DNA of 37,257 nucleotides from Prevotella sp. UBA2725. GTDB lineage: Bacteria > Bacteroidota > Bacteroidia > Bacteroidales > Bacteroidaceae. The number at the start of each line of letters is the position of its first letter. The first letter of the stretch is position 1. Made by a program: the position numbers and the translations under genes. The notes below the pieces were generated by a model, which saw nothing but the letters and a program-made list of their open reading frames with translations, searched no databases and was not told the DNA's origin. The stretch is taken from contig DEKJ01000032.1 of NCBI GenBank assembly GCA_002353825.1, forward strand, positions 1-37,257, in the 5' to 3' direction. Shown here piece by piece: positions 24,214 through 32,275 of the stretch.

Positions 24214-25662
24214 ATGGAACACGAAAACCGCGATAACGCATTCAAGCATATTCTGAAATATACAGGTCTTTTCGGTGGCGTGCAAGGGCTCAGCATCTTA
24301 GTAGCTCTTGTACGCAACAAGATTGTAGCCTTGCTTTTAGGTCCCATGGGCATGGGCCTGATGTCGCTGTTCAATGCCACCGTCAACTTTGTGAGCAGTG
24401 CTACAAACCTCGGACTGGGAACAAGCGCTGTAAAAGATATCTCTGAGGCTTATGCCATAGAAGACGCCCGGGCGCTTAGCCGTTCGGTACAAGTTATCCG
24501 TGCATGGAGCTTTGTCACAGCCCTGTTAGGCTTGCTTGTCTGTGCCGTTTTCAGTCCTCTTTTAAGCCGCTACACATTTGGTTGGGGAAAACACACTATC
24601 CATTTTCTTCTTTTGTCGCCTGTCGTAGCTATGACTGCTATCACAGGTGGTGAGCTTGCTATTCTTAAAGGCACCCGCCATCTGAAGGGCTTAGCAAGCA
24701 TCTCGATTATCAATGTTGTTCTTGCATTGGTCTTATCCGTTCCTCTATTTGTTGTGTGGCGGGTCAAGGCTATCGTTCCATCAATGGTGATTGTCGCACT
24801 GTCACAGATGATCGTTACAATCGCTTACTCCTATCATTACTGTCCACTGCATTGGGCATTCAATAAACCTATCTTGATGCGGGGATGGGGTATGATCAAA
24901 CTTGGTGTAGCCTTTCTCCTGGCTGGGATGTTTGGTAGTGGTGCCGATTTTCTCATTCGCTCTTTCGTCAATAACACAGGCTCACCGGATACACTCGGCC
25001 TTTACAATGCAGGCTACATGATCACCGTTACCTACGGTGGCATGGTCTTCTCTGCTATGGAGACGGATTATTATCCGAGGCTATCTTCGATTGTAAACAC
25101 CGGTGCGCAACTCAACGACACTGTAAACAAACAAATAGAAGTGTCGCTTCTCATCATCTCACCCATGCTTGTCGCACTTATTGTAGGTTTACCTTTTATC
25201 ATCCCCCTACTCTATTCAGGTGCTTTTTCTCCTATCGTAGCCATGGCACAATTGTCAGCCTTAGCTTTATATCTTCGTGCTGCAAAACTCCCGATAGCCT
25301 ATCTACCATTGGCCCGCAGTGACTCGAGAGCTTATTTATTGATGGAAGGCATCTATGCAATTGTTTATATTCTGCTCTCCTTTGTTTGCTTCCATGCCAT
25401 GGGACTCCTTGGATTAGGATTAGCACTGGTTCTTGTTGCAATATTTGATTTCGTCATGCTGAATGTTTACATGCGCTATCGTTACGGCTATCGCTTTTCA
25501 AAGTCTTGCTGGAGCTTATTGCAGCAGCAACTGCCAATCGGAATCGTTGCTTACGCACTCACATGGATGAACCACAACTGGGTCTATTGGGTTGTGGGCG
25601 TGCTCTTAACGATGCTTAGTTTGGGTTTATCGGTTAGGAAACTGCATAGCCGTACAAGATAA
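24214..25662 (+). CDS. O-antigen/polysaccharide flippase (Wzx-like)
   Basis: This 482-residue protein has about 12-14 membrane helices. It is of the polysaccharide-exporter group of the MOP superfamily, recognisable from the N-terminal LLGPMGMGLMSLFNATVNFVSS (about 41-62), the central GLYNAGYMITVTYGGMVFSAMETDYYPRLS (about 263-292) and LRAAKLPIAYLPLARSDSR. It would turn undecaprenyl-linked sugar units across the inner membrane. It converges on an aminosugar nucleotide gene set (fdtA, acyltransferase, aminotransferase), so the flipped unit may contain that deoxyaminosugar. No glycosyltransferase gene is in the window. Confidence 0.88.
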   Translation: MEHENRDNAFKHILKYTGLFGGVQGLSILVALVRNKIVALLLGPMGMGLMSLFNATVNFVSSATNLGLGTSAVKDISEAYAIEDARALSRSVQVIRAWSFVTALLGLLVCAVFSPLLSRYTFGWGKHTIHFLLLSPVVAMTAITGGELAILKGTRHLKGLASISIINVVLALVLSVPLFVVWRVKAIVPSMVIVALSQMIVTIAYSYHYCPLHWAFNKPILMRGWGMIKLGVAFLLAGMFGSGADFLIRSFVNNTGSPDTLGLYNAGYMITVTYGGMVFSAMETDYYPRLSSIVNTGAQLNDTVNKQIEVSLLIISPMLVALIVGLPFIIPLLYSGAFSPIVAMAQLSALALYLRAAKLPIAYLPLARSDSRAYLLMEGIYAIVYILLSFVCFHAMGLLGLGLALVLVAIFDFVMLNVYMRYRYGYRFSKSCWSLLQQQLPIGIVAYALTWMNHNWVYWVVGVLLTMLSLGLSVRKLHSRTR

Positions 25663-25693
25663 TTATTTGCAGTGTGCCTCTTTGGAGCATATT

Positions 25694-25731
25694 AGTCCCT
25701 CCCCTGGGTGGGGGAGGGCTGGGGAGGGGCC
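25694..25731. repeat. Family B repeat, copy 5, between convergent genes
   Basis: CCCTCCCC (25697-25704) pairs with GGGGAGGG (25711-25718), followed by CTGGGGAGGGGCC. The same right part is seen inside the aminotransferase gene (copy 6). It touches the aminotransferase stop codon at 25732 and lies 31 bp after the flippase stop, a position suited to a two-way terminator. Confidence 0.75.
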
Positions 25732-26892
25732 TTATCCATTATAATCGTTTATCGCCTCTATAACTTTTTCCACTTCTTCCTCCGTCATGCATTGATTGCA
25801 GGGAATGCTTAGCTCCTCTCGGTGAATCTTCTCCGTTACAGGCAGTGACAGTTCATTCCATTCCCGGTAGCAGGCTTGTTTGTGCGGAGGAATGGGGTAA
25901 TGGATCATCGTGTCTATGCCTTTCTCATTGAGATATCTTTGTAAGTTATCTCTTGTCTCACACAATACTGGGAAGATATGGAAGACATTATCTGAAACAC
26001 TGTCTGAAACATTGTCTGCTTCTCCATCTCTCATGGGGAGCGTGATCAAAGGATTGTCAATCCCTTCAAAATACTTTTTAGCTATTTCCTTTCTCCTTTG
26101 ATTCTCTGCATCCAAATATTTGAGTTTGACGTCTAAGACGGCAGCTTGAATCTCATCGATTCTACTGTTGTGGCCTTTATAGGGAAAGACGTATTTGCGC
26201 GAAGATCCATAGTTACCTAAGGCCCGGCAGACCTCAGCAAGATCTTTATCAAAAGTCGTGATGGCTCCGGCATCGCCTAAAGCACCGAGGTTCTTACCGG
26301 GGTAGAAACTGTGGGCAGCGGCATCGCCCAAAGCCCCTGTATGAAGTCCTTTATAGGTGCAGCCGTGTGCCTGCGCGTTATCTTCCACCAACAGCAGCTG
26401 ATAGTCACGGCAGATAGAAGCTATGCGCTCGGTCATGGCGCAGCGCCCATAGAGATGAACGAGGAGAATGGCTTTTGTTCTCGGAGTGATGGCTTGCTCT
26501 ATCAGCGAGTCGTCGATTTCAAGCGTATGGATATTCGGCTCAACCAATATCGGCTTAAGGTTGTTTTCAGTGATGGAAAGAATGGAAGCGATATAGGTGT
26601 TGGCGGGTACGATGACCTCGTCCCCTTCCTTCAATCTTCCTAATTCTTTATAGGCGCGGAAGATAAGTGTCAGTGCATCAAGTCCATTGCCGCATCCGAT
26701 GCATATGCAGCCGCTTGGCTCCCTCCCTACGGGGGAGGGCTGGGGAGAGGCCTCAATATATCTCGCGTAATCGTTTTCGAACCTTCTCGTTGCTTCTCCC
26801 TGTAGGTACCATCCGCTCTCGACGACTTGCTTGATAGCACTCTCAATCTCAGCAAGATGGAGGTTCGTGATATCTTTTAATGATAAATACAT
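25732..26892 (-). CDS. DegT/DnrJ/EryC1 sugar-nucleotide aminotransferase (FdtB/QdtB type) with repeat insertion
   Basis: This PLP enzyme of 386 residues has the Schiff-base lysine Lys200 in SFYPGKNLGALGDAG, Asp171 in VEDNAQAHG, and VPANTYIASILSI near 95-107. Together with the 3,4-ketoisomerase encoded two genes upstream it should aminate C-3 of a dTDP-6-deoxyhexulose. Residues about 47-59 (EASPQPSPVGREP) are encoded by a G/C-rich palindromic repeat that occurs five more times in non-coding DNA of this window. In relatives the preceding RFENDYARYI would join CIGCGNGLDAL with a much shorter link. The insertion keeps the frame and lies before the cofactor-binding core, so the enzyme may remain active. 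The ATG at 26892 lies 7 bp after the acyltransferase stop. Confidence 0.88.
   Translation of the reverse strand: MYLSLKDITNLHLAEIESAIKQVVESGWYLQGEATRRFENDYARYIEASPQPSPVGREPSGCICIGCGNGLDALTLIFRAYKELGRLKEGDEVIVPANTYIASILSITENNLKPILVEPNIHTLEIDDSLIEQAITPRTKAILLVHLYGRCAMTERIASICRDYQLLLVEDNAQAHGCTYKGLHTGALGDAAAHSFYPGKNLGALGDAGAITTFDKDLAEVCRALGNYGSSRKYVFPYKGHNSRIDEIQAAVLDVKLKYLDAENQRRKEIAKKYFEGIDNPLITLPMRDGEADNVSDSVSDNVFHIFPVLCETRDNLQRYLNEKGIDTMIHYPIPPHKQACYREWNELSLPVTEKIHREELSIPCNQCMTEEEVEKVIEAINDYNG
26717..26754. repeat. Family B repeat, copy 6, inside a coding sequence
   Basis: CCCTCCC (26721-26727) pairs with GGGAGGG (26733-26739). The flanking CTGGGGAGAGGCC matches intergenic copy 5 (CTGGGGAGGGGCC) in the same orientation. 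The inserted bases are read as about 13 residues of the aminotransferase, with no stop and no frame change. Confidence 0.85.
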
Positions 26893-26899
26893 TGCCTAA

Positions 26900-27841
26900 T
26901 TACAAATTAATTGAATACCAGTCGTAGCACACGGCTCTGCCTCCGAATCCTTCTTTCTGATAGATGAGACCCTCGTTGAGATAACGGCCGTGATCCTCAT
27001 TGGAGGTACCGAAGTCAAAGTATTTGCATGTTCTATAGTCTTCTGTGAGAATCTTATGGAAGATAGCATCAATGGCATGCAGGTGTTTGCCTTCCTCGGT
27101 AGCAGAGATATACTGTGTGTGTACGACTTGTGGCGCGATGTAGAGCAATACGCCTCCGATGACCACATTATTATATCGAGCTACATAGAGTTTGATGTTA
27201 TTGGGGAATGCCGCATGGAGCTTTAGTACCTCAGCGAGAGTGTGTACAGGCTTAGCATGATAAGTCTGAGATAGATTATCTTCCAATACCTTCCAGAACT
27301 CTGGGTAAGCGGAGTTATCCTGTTGGACCACGATACCTTCTTTTGCAGCTTTGTTCGCACCAAAGGCTCTGATACGGCGCCATTTAAGCGCATGCGCTTG
27401 TACGATCACTGAAGACACATTGCGAACGCAGAGCTGGGCGTTACAATGATTGAAGAGTGCATAAAGATCTTCCTCTGCCGGTAACTGTTGGTAAATCCAG
27501 GGGATAGGTTTATAGATCATTTTTTTGATCCCCATATCTCTCAGAATAGGCATCAGTTCATCGAAGAGTGTACATATCTCTGCAGTAGTGCCATGCTCAT
27601 TGGAGATGAGTCCTCCATAGGTCAGCCCTTGGTGAGACCAGAGCGTATTGCCATCGATGTTTGCAGGAAGCAGAGCATACAACTTCTCTTTCTTATAAAA
27701 CAAGAAAGAACAATCCGTGAATCTGTCCTTATGATAATCCATGTAATGCCGGTCAAGGAGAAAGGTGCCCTGCCTTGATTTCTTCACGAAATCATTCCAA
27801 GCTGCACTATCGTTGTCAGTATAACGCCTTATTTCAAACAT
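26900..27841 (-). CDS. FemAB/GNAT-like acyltransferase of a deoxyaminosugar pathway
   Basis: This 313-residue protein resembles double-GNAT proteins of the FemAB or Acetyltransf_6 kind. The N-terminal half has SRQGTFLLDRHYMDYHKDRFTDCSFLF (27-53) and the C-terminal half has PNNIKLYVARYNNVVIGGVLLYI and YFDFGTSNEDHGRYLNEGL. It lies between fdtA and the aminotransferase, overlapping fdtA by 13 bp, which suggests translational coupling. It is the obvious candidate for N-acylating the 3-amino group. Known Fdt and Qdt pathways use a left-handed hexapeptide acetyltransferase at this step, so a different enzyme family, and possibly a different acyl group, is indicated. The acyl donor cannot be told from sequence. 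Confidence 0.78.
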   Translation of the reverse strand: MFEIRRYTDNDSAAWNDFVKKSRQGTFLLDRHYMDYHKDRFTDCSFLFYKKEKLYALLPANIDGNTLWSHQGLTYGGLISNEHGTTAEICTLFDELMPILRDMGIKKMIYKPIPWIYQQLPAEEDLYALFNHCNAQLCVRNVSSVIVQAHALKWRRIRAFGANKAAKEGIVVQQDNSAYPEFWKVLEDNLSQTYHAKPVHTLAEVLKLHAAFPNNIKLYVARYNNVVIGGVLLYIAPQVVHTQYISATEEGKHLHAIDAIFHKILTEDYRTCKYFDFGTSNEDHGRYLNEGLIYQKEGFGGRAVCYDWYSINL

Positions 27842-28239
27842 GACTTATAAGCTAAATAATCGTTATAATCATAGATATAATCGCTCTCGTCGAAAGGATC
27901 TTCGGCAAGCACAAGGCACACGGCCCCGGACGAGAAATTCTCCAAGGTCCGCCATATCCCGGTATCAACGAACAATGCCTTGTAAGGCAGATTAAGCATA
28001 TAACTTTGTTTCTCTTTACCATCATCGAGCGTCACGGTAAATGATCCAGACACAGCAATGATCACCTCGCGGCAATGCTTATGCGCATGACCTCCGCGAT
28101 GTGCGCCGCCCGGAATATCATAGGTCCAGTAGACACGACTGATGTTGAAAGGCACTTCTTTCATTTGCTCTGCCACCGTGAGATTGCCACGTGGGTCAGC
28201 AATCTTCGGTAGTTCTATCCATTGTCCAAGTTGTTTCAT
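27829..28239 (-). CDS. fdtA: dTDP-4-keto-6-deoxyglucose 3,4-ketoisomerase (FdtA/QdtA, WxcM-like cupin)
   Basis: This small cupin of 136 residues is the usual size for the family. It has IADPRGNLTVAEQ (13-25), the motif AHRGGHAHKHCREVIIAVSGSF (46-67) with several histidines of the active cavity, and LVLAEDPFDESDYIYDYNDYL near the end. It isomerises dTDP-4-keto-6-deoxyglucose to the 3-keto sugar, preparing C-3 for amination. FdtA (galacto product) and QdtA (gluco product) cannot be told apart reliably by reading. It lies 39 bp after tatC and overlaps the next gene by 13 bp. The 4,6-dehydratase that makes its substrate is at 31055-32224. Confidence 0.9.
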   Translation of the reverse strand: MKQLGQWIELPKIADPRGNLTVAEQMKEVPFNISRVYWTYDIPGGAHRGGHAHKHCREVIIAVSGSFTVTLDDGKEKQSYMLNLPYKALFVDTGIWRTLENFSSGAVCLVLAEDPFDESDYIYDYNDYLAYKSCLK

Positions 28240-28278
28240 ATATTGATAAACGGAGAGTCGAACAAAATATTATGTTAA

Positions 28279-29067
28279 TTAAGGCTTAACTAACACTGCT
28301 GATAGTTCCCATAGCAAATAGATAGGAAGAAACACAGCAAAGAGTGTGAAGGGATCGGAGGACGGTGTAATGAAAGCAGCAACCACGAGTAACACGACGA
28401 TGGCATGGCGACGATACTTGGCAAAAAATGATCGATGGAGAAAACCAAGCTTGGACAATAGCCATGAGAGAATGGGCAATTCAAAGATGATGCCCATCAT
28501 GAAGGTGAGCATGAGAAAATTGTCCATATAGCTCTCCAGTGACAGTTGATTTGAGATAGAAGCGGATAACTGATAGGTATAGAGAAAACGCAGTGTCAGC
28601 GGAAAGACCAGACCATAGCCTACCGTACAACCTGCATAAAAAAGGAGGGTACCCAAAACGAAGGTGAAGCGCACGCCCCGTTTCTCGTTCTTGTAGAGAG
28701 CTGGACAGATGAAGCGCCAGATCTCAAAAACGATATACGGAAAGGAAACGAGCATGGCAAGCCAGAAGGCAAGCTCACATTGCAGGAAGAACTGGGAAGC
28801 AAGTTTGAGGTTTATGACCGATACGTGGAAAGGCTTAACGAGGTCGGAGGGTACTGGGATGAAATGACTCGATAGAGCCGCCAGCCAACGGTAAAGGAAA
28901 AAATGGTTCGAGGTGGGCGCCATGATAACATGGTCGAAGAGCCAGGGGATGAAAGCGAAACCGACAATTAGCAACACCGTCCACACCACGATGATGCGGA
29001 TAAGCATCCATCTCAGTACTTCGAGATGGTCCCAGAACGTAGCCTCTCCGTTATCAGTGTTTGTCAA
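28279..29067 (-). CDS. tatC: Sec-independent translocase subunit TatC
   Basis: This six-helix inner-membrane protein is the receptor for twin-arginine signal peptides. Read from the TTG at 29067 it has 262 residues and begins just before the family's TFWDHLEVLRWMLIR. The conserved FPYIVFEIWRFICPALYKNEKR in the first cytoplasmic loop, and FMMGIIFELPILSWLLSKLG with AFITPSSDPF toward the end, are clear. An ATG at 29121 keeps the same frame, but would overlap tatA by 68 bases and add repeat-poor, arginine-rich sequence unlike TatC. The TTG start gives a 14-base overlap with tatA. No tatB is present, as usual in this phylum. Confidence 0.92.
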   Translation of the reverse strand: MTNTDNGEATFWDHLEVLRWMLIRIIVVWTVLLIVGFAFIPWLFDHVIMAPTSNHFFLYRWLAALSSHFIPVPSDLVKPFHVSVINLKLASQFFLQCELAFWLAMLVSFPYIVFEIWRFICPALYKNEKRGVRFTFVLGTLLFYAGCTVGYGLVFPLTLRFLYTYQLSASISNQLSLESYMDNFLMLTFMMGIIFELPILSWLLSKLGFLHRSFFAKYRRHAIVVLLVVAAFITPSSDPFTLFAVFLPIYLLWELSAVLVKP

Positions 29068-29326
29068 CGTCGGTTGGCCTTGAAGATGACGTATTGTCGG
29101 ATGCCGTCTCTGCGTTCGCATCCTTGCTCTTGGATGTATTGTCCCCTGCCTTTTCTATGGAGTCGTTTATACCATTGACACCATCCTTGAAACTCTTGAC
29201 GCCTTGTCCCATAGCTTTCATGAGCTCGGGGATCTTTTTGCCACCGAAGAGGAGCAGCACAACGATAAGGATGATGATAAGTTCGGGGGTCCCGAGACCA
29301 CCGATAAGTAATAATGTTGCAATCAT
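29054..29326 (-). CDS. tatA: Sec-independent translocase subunit TatA
   Basis: The protein has 90 residues. It has one N-terminal membrane helix (about 10-26, PELIIILIVVLLLFGGKK), the FGGKKIPE hinge (27-34) and the amphipathic helix LMKAMGQGVKSFKDGVNGI. A polar, disordered tail rich in Asp, Ser and Thr follows. TatA multimers form the passage for folded proteins. It overlaps tatC by 14 bases, and a tandem repeat with a hairpin lies between it and purT upstream. Confidence 0.93.
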   Translation of the reverse strand: MIATLLLIGGLGTPELIIILIVVLLLFGGKKIPELMKAMGQGVKSFKDGVNGINDSIEKAGDNTSKSKDANAETASDNTSSSRPTDVDKH

Positions 29327-29386
29327 TTTATTGATATGATTATGGCTACTTGCCCTTTGTCGTTTAATTAATAATTATTATTGTTC

Positions 29387-29450
29387 GTCGAACGTCGAAC
29401 GATTGTTTGTCGAACGTCGAACGATTGTTTGTCGAATGTCAGCCGATAGG
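29387..29450. repeat. 22-bp tandem repeat upstream of tatA
   Basis: Two identical units (29387-29408 and 29409-29430) and a third diverged partial unit (29431-29450). Each begins with GTCGAACGTCGAACG, rich in the near-palindrome TTCGACGTTCGA on the other strand. The period equals that of the array at 4411-4498, but the sequence is unrelated. Confidence 0.8.
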
Positions 29451-29466
29451 TCGACATTCGGCAAAC
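29427..29466 (-). terminator. Hairpin downstream of purT
   Basis: GTTTGTCGAATGTC (29427-29440) pairs with GACATTCGGCAAAC (29453-29466), 14 bp with one G-T type mismatch and a 12-base loop. It begins 21 bp past the purT stop and uses the last tandem unit as one arm. It could end purT transcription or attenuate tatA; no T run is obvious. Confidence 0.55.
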
Positions 29467-29487
29467 GATGATGCGAAATAGAGTTCG

Positions 29488-30669
29488 TTATTTCTTCATG
29501 TATGGATCAGTGCCAAGAACCGTCTTTGCCAGACGTTTGGTCTTATCGCGGAGTACGTTCATGTCGCAGCCAACCTTATCGTAGCAAACGACGACGCCCA
29601 TACGACGGCCTTTGTGAGCGATAGGCTTACCAAAGATACGTACACGGGCATGATCCTCACTGCATACATCGTAGAGGTTGTAGTCGAGCGGCTTGTCGCT
29701 CTCTACAGGTGACAGCACAACAGCTGAGGCGCCGCTGTGCTCAAGATGGATGGCGGGGATAGGCAGGCCCATGATAGCACGGAAATGAAGTTCAAACTCA
29801 GATAGGTTCGTGCAGTGGCTCAGCGTTACCATGCCGGTATCGTGCGGACGCGGGCTGAGCTCTGAGAAGATGACCTCGCCTTTCTTCGTGAGGAAGAACT
29901 CTACACCCCAGATACCATAGCCGGTGAGAGCCTTCGTCACCTCGTCGGCCATGTGCTGGGCCTGCTTCAGGGCTTCGTCACTGATGTGGTAAGGCATCCA
30001 GCTCTCGCGATAGTCGCCACCCTTCTGAACATGGCCGATAGGCGGGCAGAAGATGGTAGGAGCGTTCTTTTGAGTGACGGTGAGTAGCGTGAACTCAGAG
30101 TCGAAATCGATGAACTCCTCGATGATAACCTCCTTTACATCGCCGCGTCCTTCTTCCATGGCATCGCGGAAAGCTTCCTGGAGCTCATCATCGTTGTGGA
30201 CATAGCTCTGACCATGACCGGACGAAGACATCAGCGGCTTGACGACACAAGGGAATCCAATCTCATCCGCTGCACGCTTGAACTCGTCGAAGGTCTTGGC
30301 ATAGAAATACTTAGCTGTACGCAGTCCGAGCTCCTTAGCGGCGAGGTCACGGATAGCGCGACGGTTCATCGTGTAGTTGACGGCACGAGCTGACGGCACC
30401 ACCTGGATGCCTTCTTTCTCAAAGTCGAAGAGGCGCTCGGTACGGATAGCCTCAATCTCCGGTACGATAAGGTCCGGCTTGTGTTTCTCAACAACAGCCG
30501 TGAGAGCATCGCCGTCAAGCATTGAGAAGACCTCACGCTCATCGGCGACCTGCATGGCGGGTGCATTGTCGTACTTGTCACAAGCAATGACATACTGACC
30601 AGCGCGTTTTGCAGCGATTGTGAATTCCTTGCCCAGTTCGCCTGAGCCCAAAAGCAGTATTTTCTTCAT
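29488..30669 (-). CDS. purT: Formate-dependent phosphoribosylglycinamide formyltransferase
   Basis: The protein has 393 residues (E. coli 392), an ATP-grasp enzyme that makes formyl-GAR from formate, ATP and GAR in purine synthesis. It has the N-terminal ILLLGSGELGKEFTIAA (4-20), PEIEAIRTERL, the ATP-grasp part CVVKPLMSSSGHGQS (about 151-165), and FFLTKKGEVIFSELSPRPHDTGMVTL with the metal-binding Glu. It is complete from the ATG at 30669. It follows the small unknown gene by 57 bp and precedes tatA. Confidence 0.96.
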   Translation of the reverse strand: MKKILLLGSGELGKEFTIAAKRAGQYVIACDKYDNAPAMQVADEREVFSMLDGDALTAVVEKHKPDLIVPEIEAIRTERLFDFEKEGIQVVPSARAVNYTMNRRAIRDLAAKELGLRTAKYFYAKTFDEFKRAADEIGFPCVVKPLMSSSGHGQSYVHNDDELQEAFRDAMEEGRGDVKEVIIEEFIDFDSEFTLLTVTQKNAPTIFCPPIGHVQKGGDYRESWMPYHISDEALKQAQHMADEVTKALTGYGIWGVEFFLTKKGEVIFSELSPRPHDTGMVTLSHCTNLSEFELHFRAIMGLPIPAIHLEHSGASAVVLSPVESDKPLDYNLYDVCSEDHARVRIFGKPIAHKGRRMGVVVCYDKVGCDMNVLRDKTKRLAKTVLGTDPYMKK

Positions 30670-30726
30670 GGTTTGGTAAATATATTTTTAGAAGCTTGTT
30701 CCTTATATTAATCCCTATTCTCTATT

Positions 30727-31074
30727 TTATCCTATCCTTTTTTGTACGATAGGTTTAAGTTGGCGCATCATCAATTGCCATTCGGGAGTAATGGAGAGAC
30801 GATGGAGATCCTTGCTGATGATCTCGTAGATGGCCGACTGGGGTACACGATATTTCAATGCCAACTGTTCCACAGGCTTGACGGCTTCACCGAAAAGTCC
30901 GTAGAAGGCATCGATGATATCCTTGTCGATCGCACCGAGCATTGTCAGCAAGATATTGAGATTAGCTTTGTCGCCTTCGCTCACCAGCAAAGCTGAGCTG
31001 TGAGCGAGGCGAAGGTATTTGTCAAGTTGCGACGAGAACCTGTCGAGAGAAAGATTATCCAATGACTTGTCCAT
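30727..31074 (-). CDS. Small unknown protein, possible helix-turn-helix
   Basis: The protein is 115 residues from the ATG at 31074; the frame is open further upstream but lies within rmlB there. Its first 20 bases overlap the end of rmlB, which suggests translational coupling. It is predicted helical, with VEQLALKYRVPQSAIYEIISKDL (about 72-94) resembling a helix-turn-helix. No catalytic motif or membrane helix is visible and I do not recognise the family. Adjacency to rmlB may be only positional. Confidence 0.65.
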   Translation of the reverse strand: MDKSLDNLSLDRFSSQLDKYLRLAHSSALLVSEGDKANLNILLTMLGAIDKDIIDAFYGLFGEAVKPVEQLALKYRVPQSAIYEIISKDLHRLSITPEWQLMMRQLKPIVQKRIG

Positions 31075-32224
31075 GGCGCTCCTTGCCGTACATGATATCG
31101 TAATACTTCTGATAGTCACCACTTGTCACCTCCTGGATCCACTGCTGGTTGTCGAGGTTCCATTTGATGGTCTTGATGATACCGTCAGCAAACTTTGTCT
31201 CAGGATACCATCCAAGCTCCGTCTTGATCTTTGTCGGATCGATGGCATAGCGTGCATCATGACCGAGACGGTCTGCGACATGCTCGATGAGCGAGTCGTT
31301 GATCCAAGAGATATCGATATCGCCATTGGCATCGCGTACCTGCTTCTTCAGCACATGACGCAGATCTTTGTCTTTCTCCATCATATCGTGGATCGTCTTG
31401 ATTGTGAGCTTCACAATGTCGATGTTGCGCATCTCGTTGTGACCGCCGACATTGTACACCTCACCGGCGCGACCTTCGCGAACGACGAGGTCGATAGCCT
31501 TGCAGTGGTCTTCCACGTAGAGCCAGTCACGCACATTCAGACCTGCACCATAAACTGGCAGCTTCTTACCTTCGAGAATGTTATTGATGATCAATGGAAT
31601 GAGCTTCTCGGGGAAGTGGTAAGGACCATAGTTGTTGGAGCAGCGTGTGATAGACACCGGCATGTGGTAAGTGTCGCGGTAAGCCTGTACGAAGAAGTCA
31701 GCGCTTGCCTTACTTGCTGAGTAGGGACTATGAGGACAAAGCGGTGTAGTCTCAGTGAAGTAACCGGTAGCACCAAGTGCACCATAAACCTCATCGGTAG
31801 AGACCTGATGATAGCGCTTGCCTTCTTTCCATGTAGGATAGCCCTGCGCATCCTTACCCGTAACCCAAGCCTTGCGAGCAGCATCCATGAGATTCTGAGT
31901 GCCAAGGATATTTACGCTGAGGAAGAGCTGCGGATCCTCAATAGAACGGTCGACGTGGCTCTCAGCAGCAAAGTTGACGACATAGTCGATGTCGTTCTCA
32001 GCAAAGAGCTTGTCTACAAGCTGGCGGTCGCGGATATCACCTTTCACGAAGAAGCAGCGCTTGTTATCGATATCGTCCTTGATCGTACCGAGGTTACCTG
32101 CATAAGTGAGGGCGTCGAGAATGATGACCTTGATATCCTCGTTCACATATTTCTTATGCAAGAGATACTTGATAAAGTTTGAACCAATGAAGCCTGCGGC
32201 TCCAGTAACAAGATATGTTTTCAT
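31055..32224 (-). CDS. rmlB: dTDP-glucose 4,6-dehydratase
   Basis: This short-chain dehydrogenase of the extended type has 389 residues, somewhat longer than the usual 355. The NAD site is TGAAGFIG (7-14). The catalytic triad is Thr143, Tyr168 and Lys172 with Asp144 and Glu145 in STDEVYG and YSASK. SNNYGPYHFPEKLIPL is the typical substrate loop. An insertion of about 20 residues, ARKAWVTGKDAQGYPTWKEG (116-135), is common in Bacteroidales enzymes. It produces the 4-keto-6-deoxy sugar needed by FdtA downstream. Other rml genes are not in the window. Confidence 0.95.
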   Translation of the reverse strand: MKTYLVTGAAGFIGSNFIKYLLHKKYVNEDIKVIILDALTYAGNLGTIKDDIDNKRCFFVKGDIRDRQLVDKLFAENDIDYVVNFAAESHVDRSIEDPQLFLSVNILGTQNLMDAARKAWVTGKDAQGYPTWKEGKRYHQVSTDEVYGALGATGYFTETTPLCPHSPYSASKASADFFVQAYRDTYHMPVSITRCSNNYGPYHFPEKLIPLIINNILEGKKLPVYGAGLNVRDWLYVEDHCKAIDLVVREGRAGEVYNVGGHNEMRNIDIVKLTIKTIHDMMEKDKDLRHVLKKQVRDANGDIDISWINDSLIEHVADRLGHDARYAIDPTKIKTELGWYPETKFADGIIKTIKWNLDNQQWIQEVTSGDYQKYYDIMYGKERHGQVIG

Positions 32225-32275
32225 AAAAGATAAATTAATGATTCACGATTTATTAATGATGTAGAGCATACCGAT

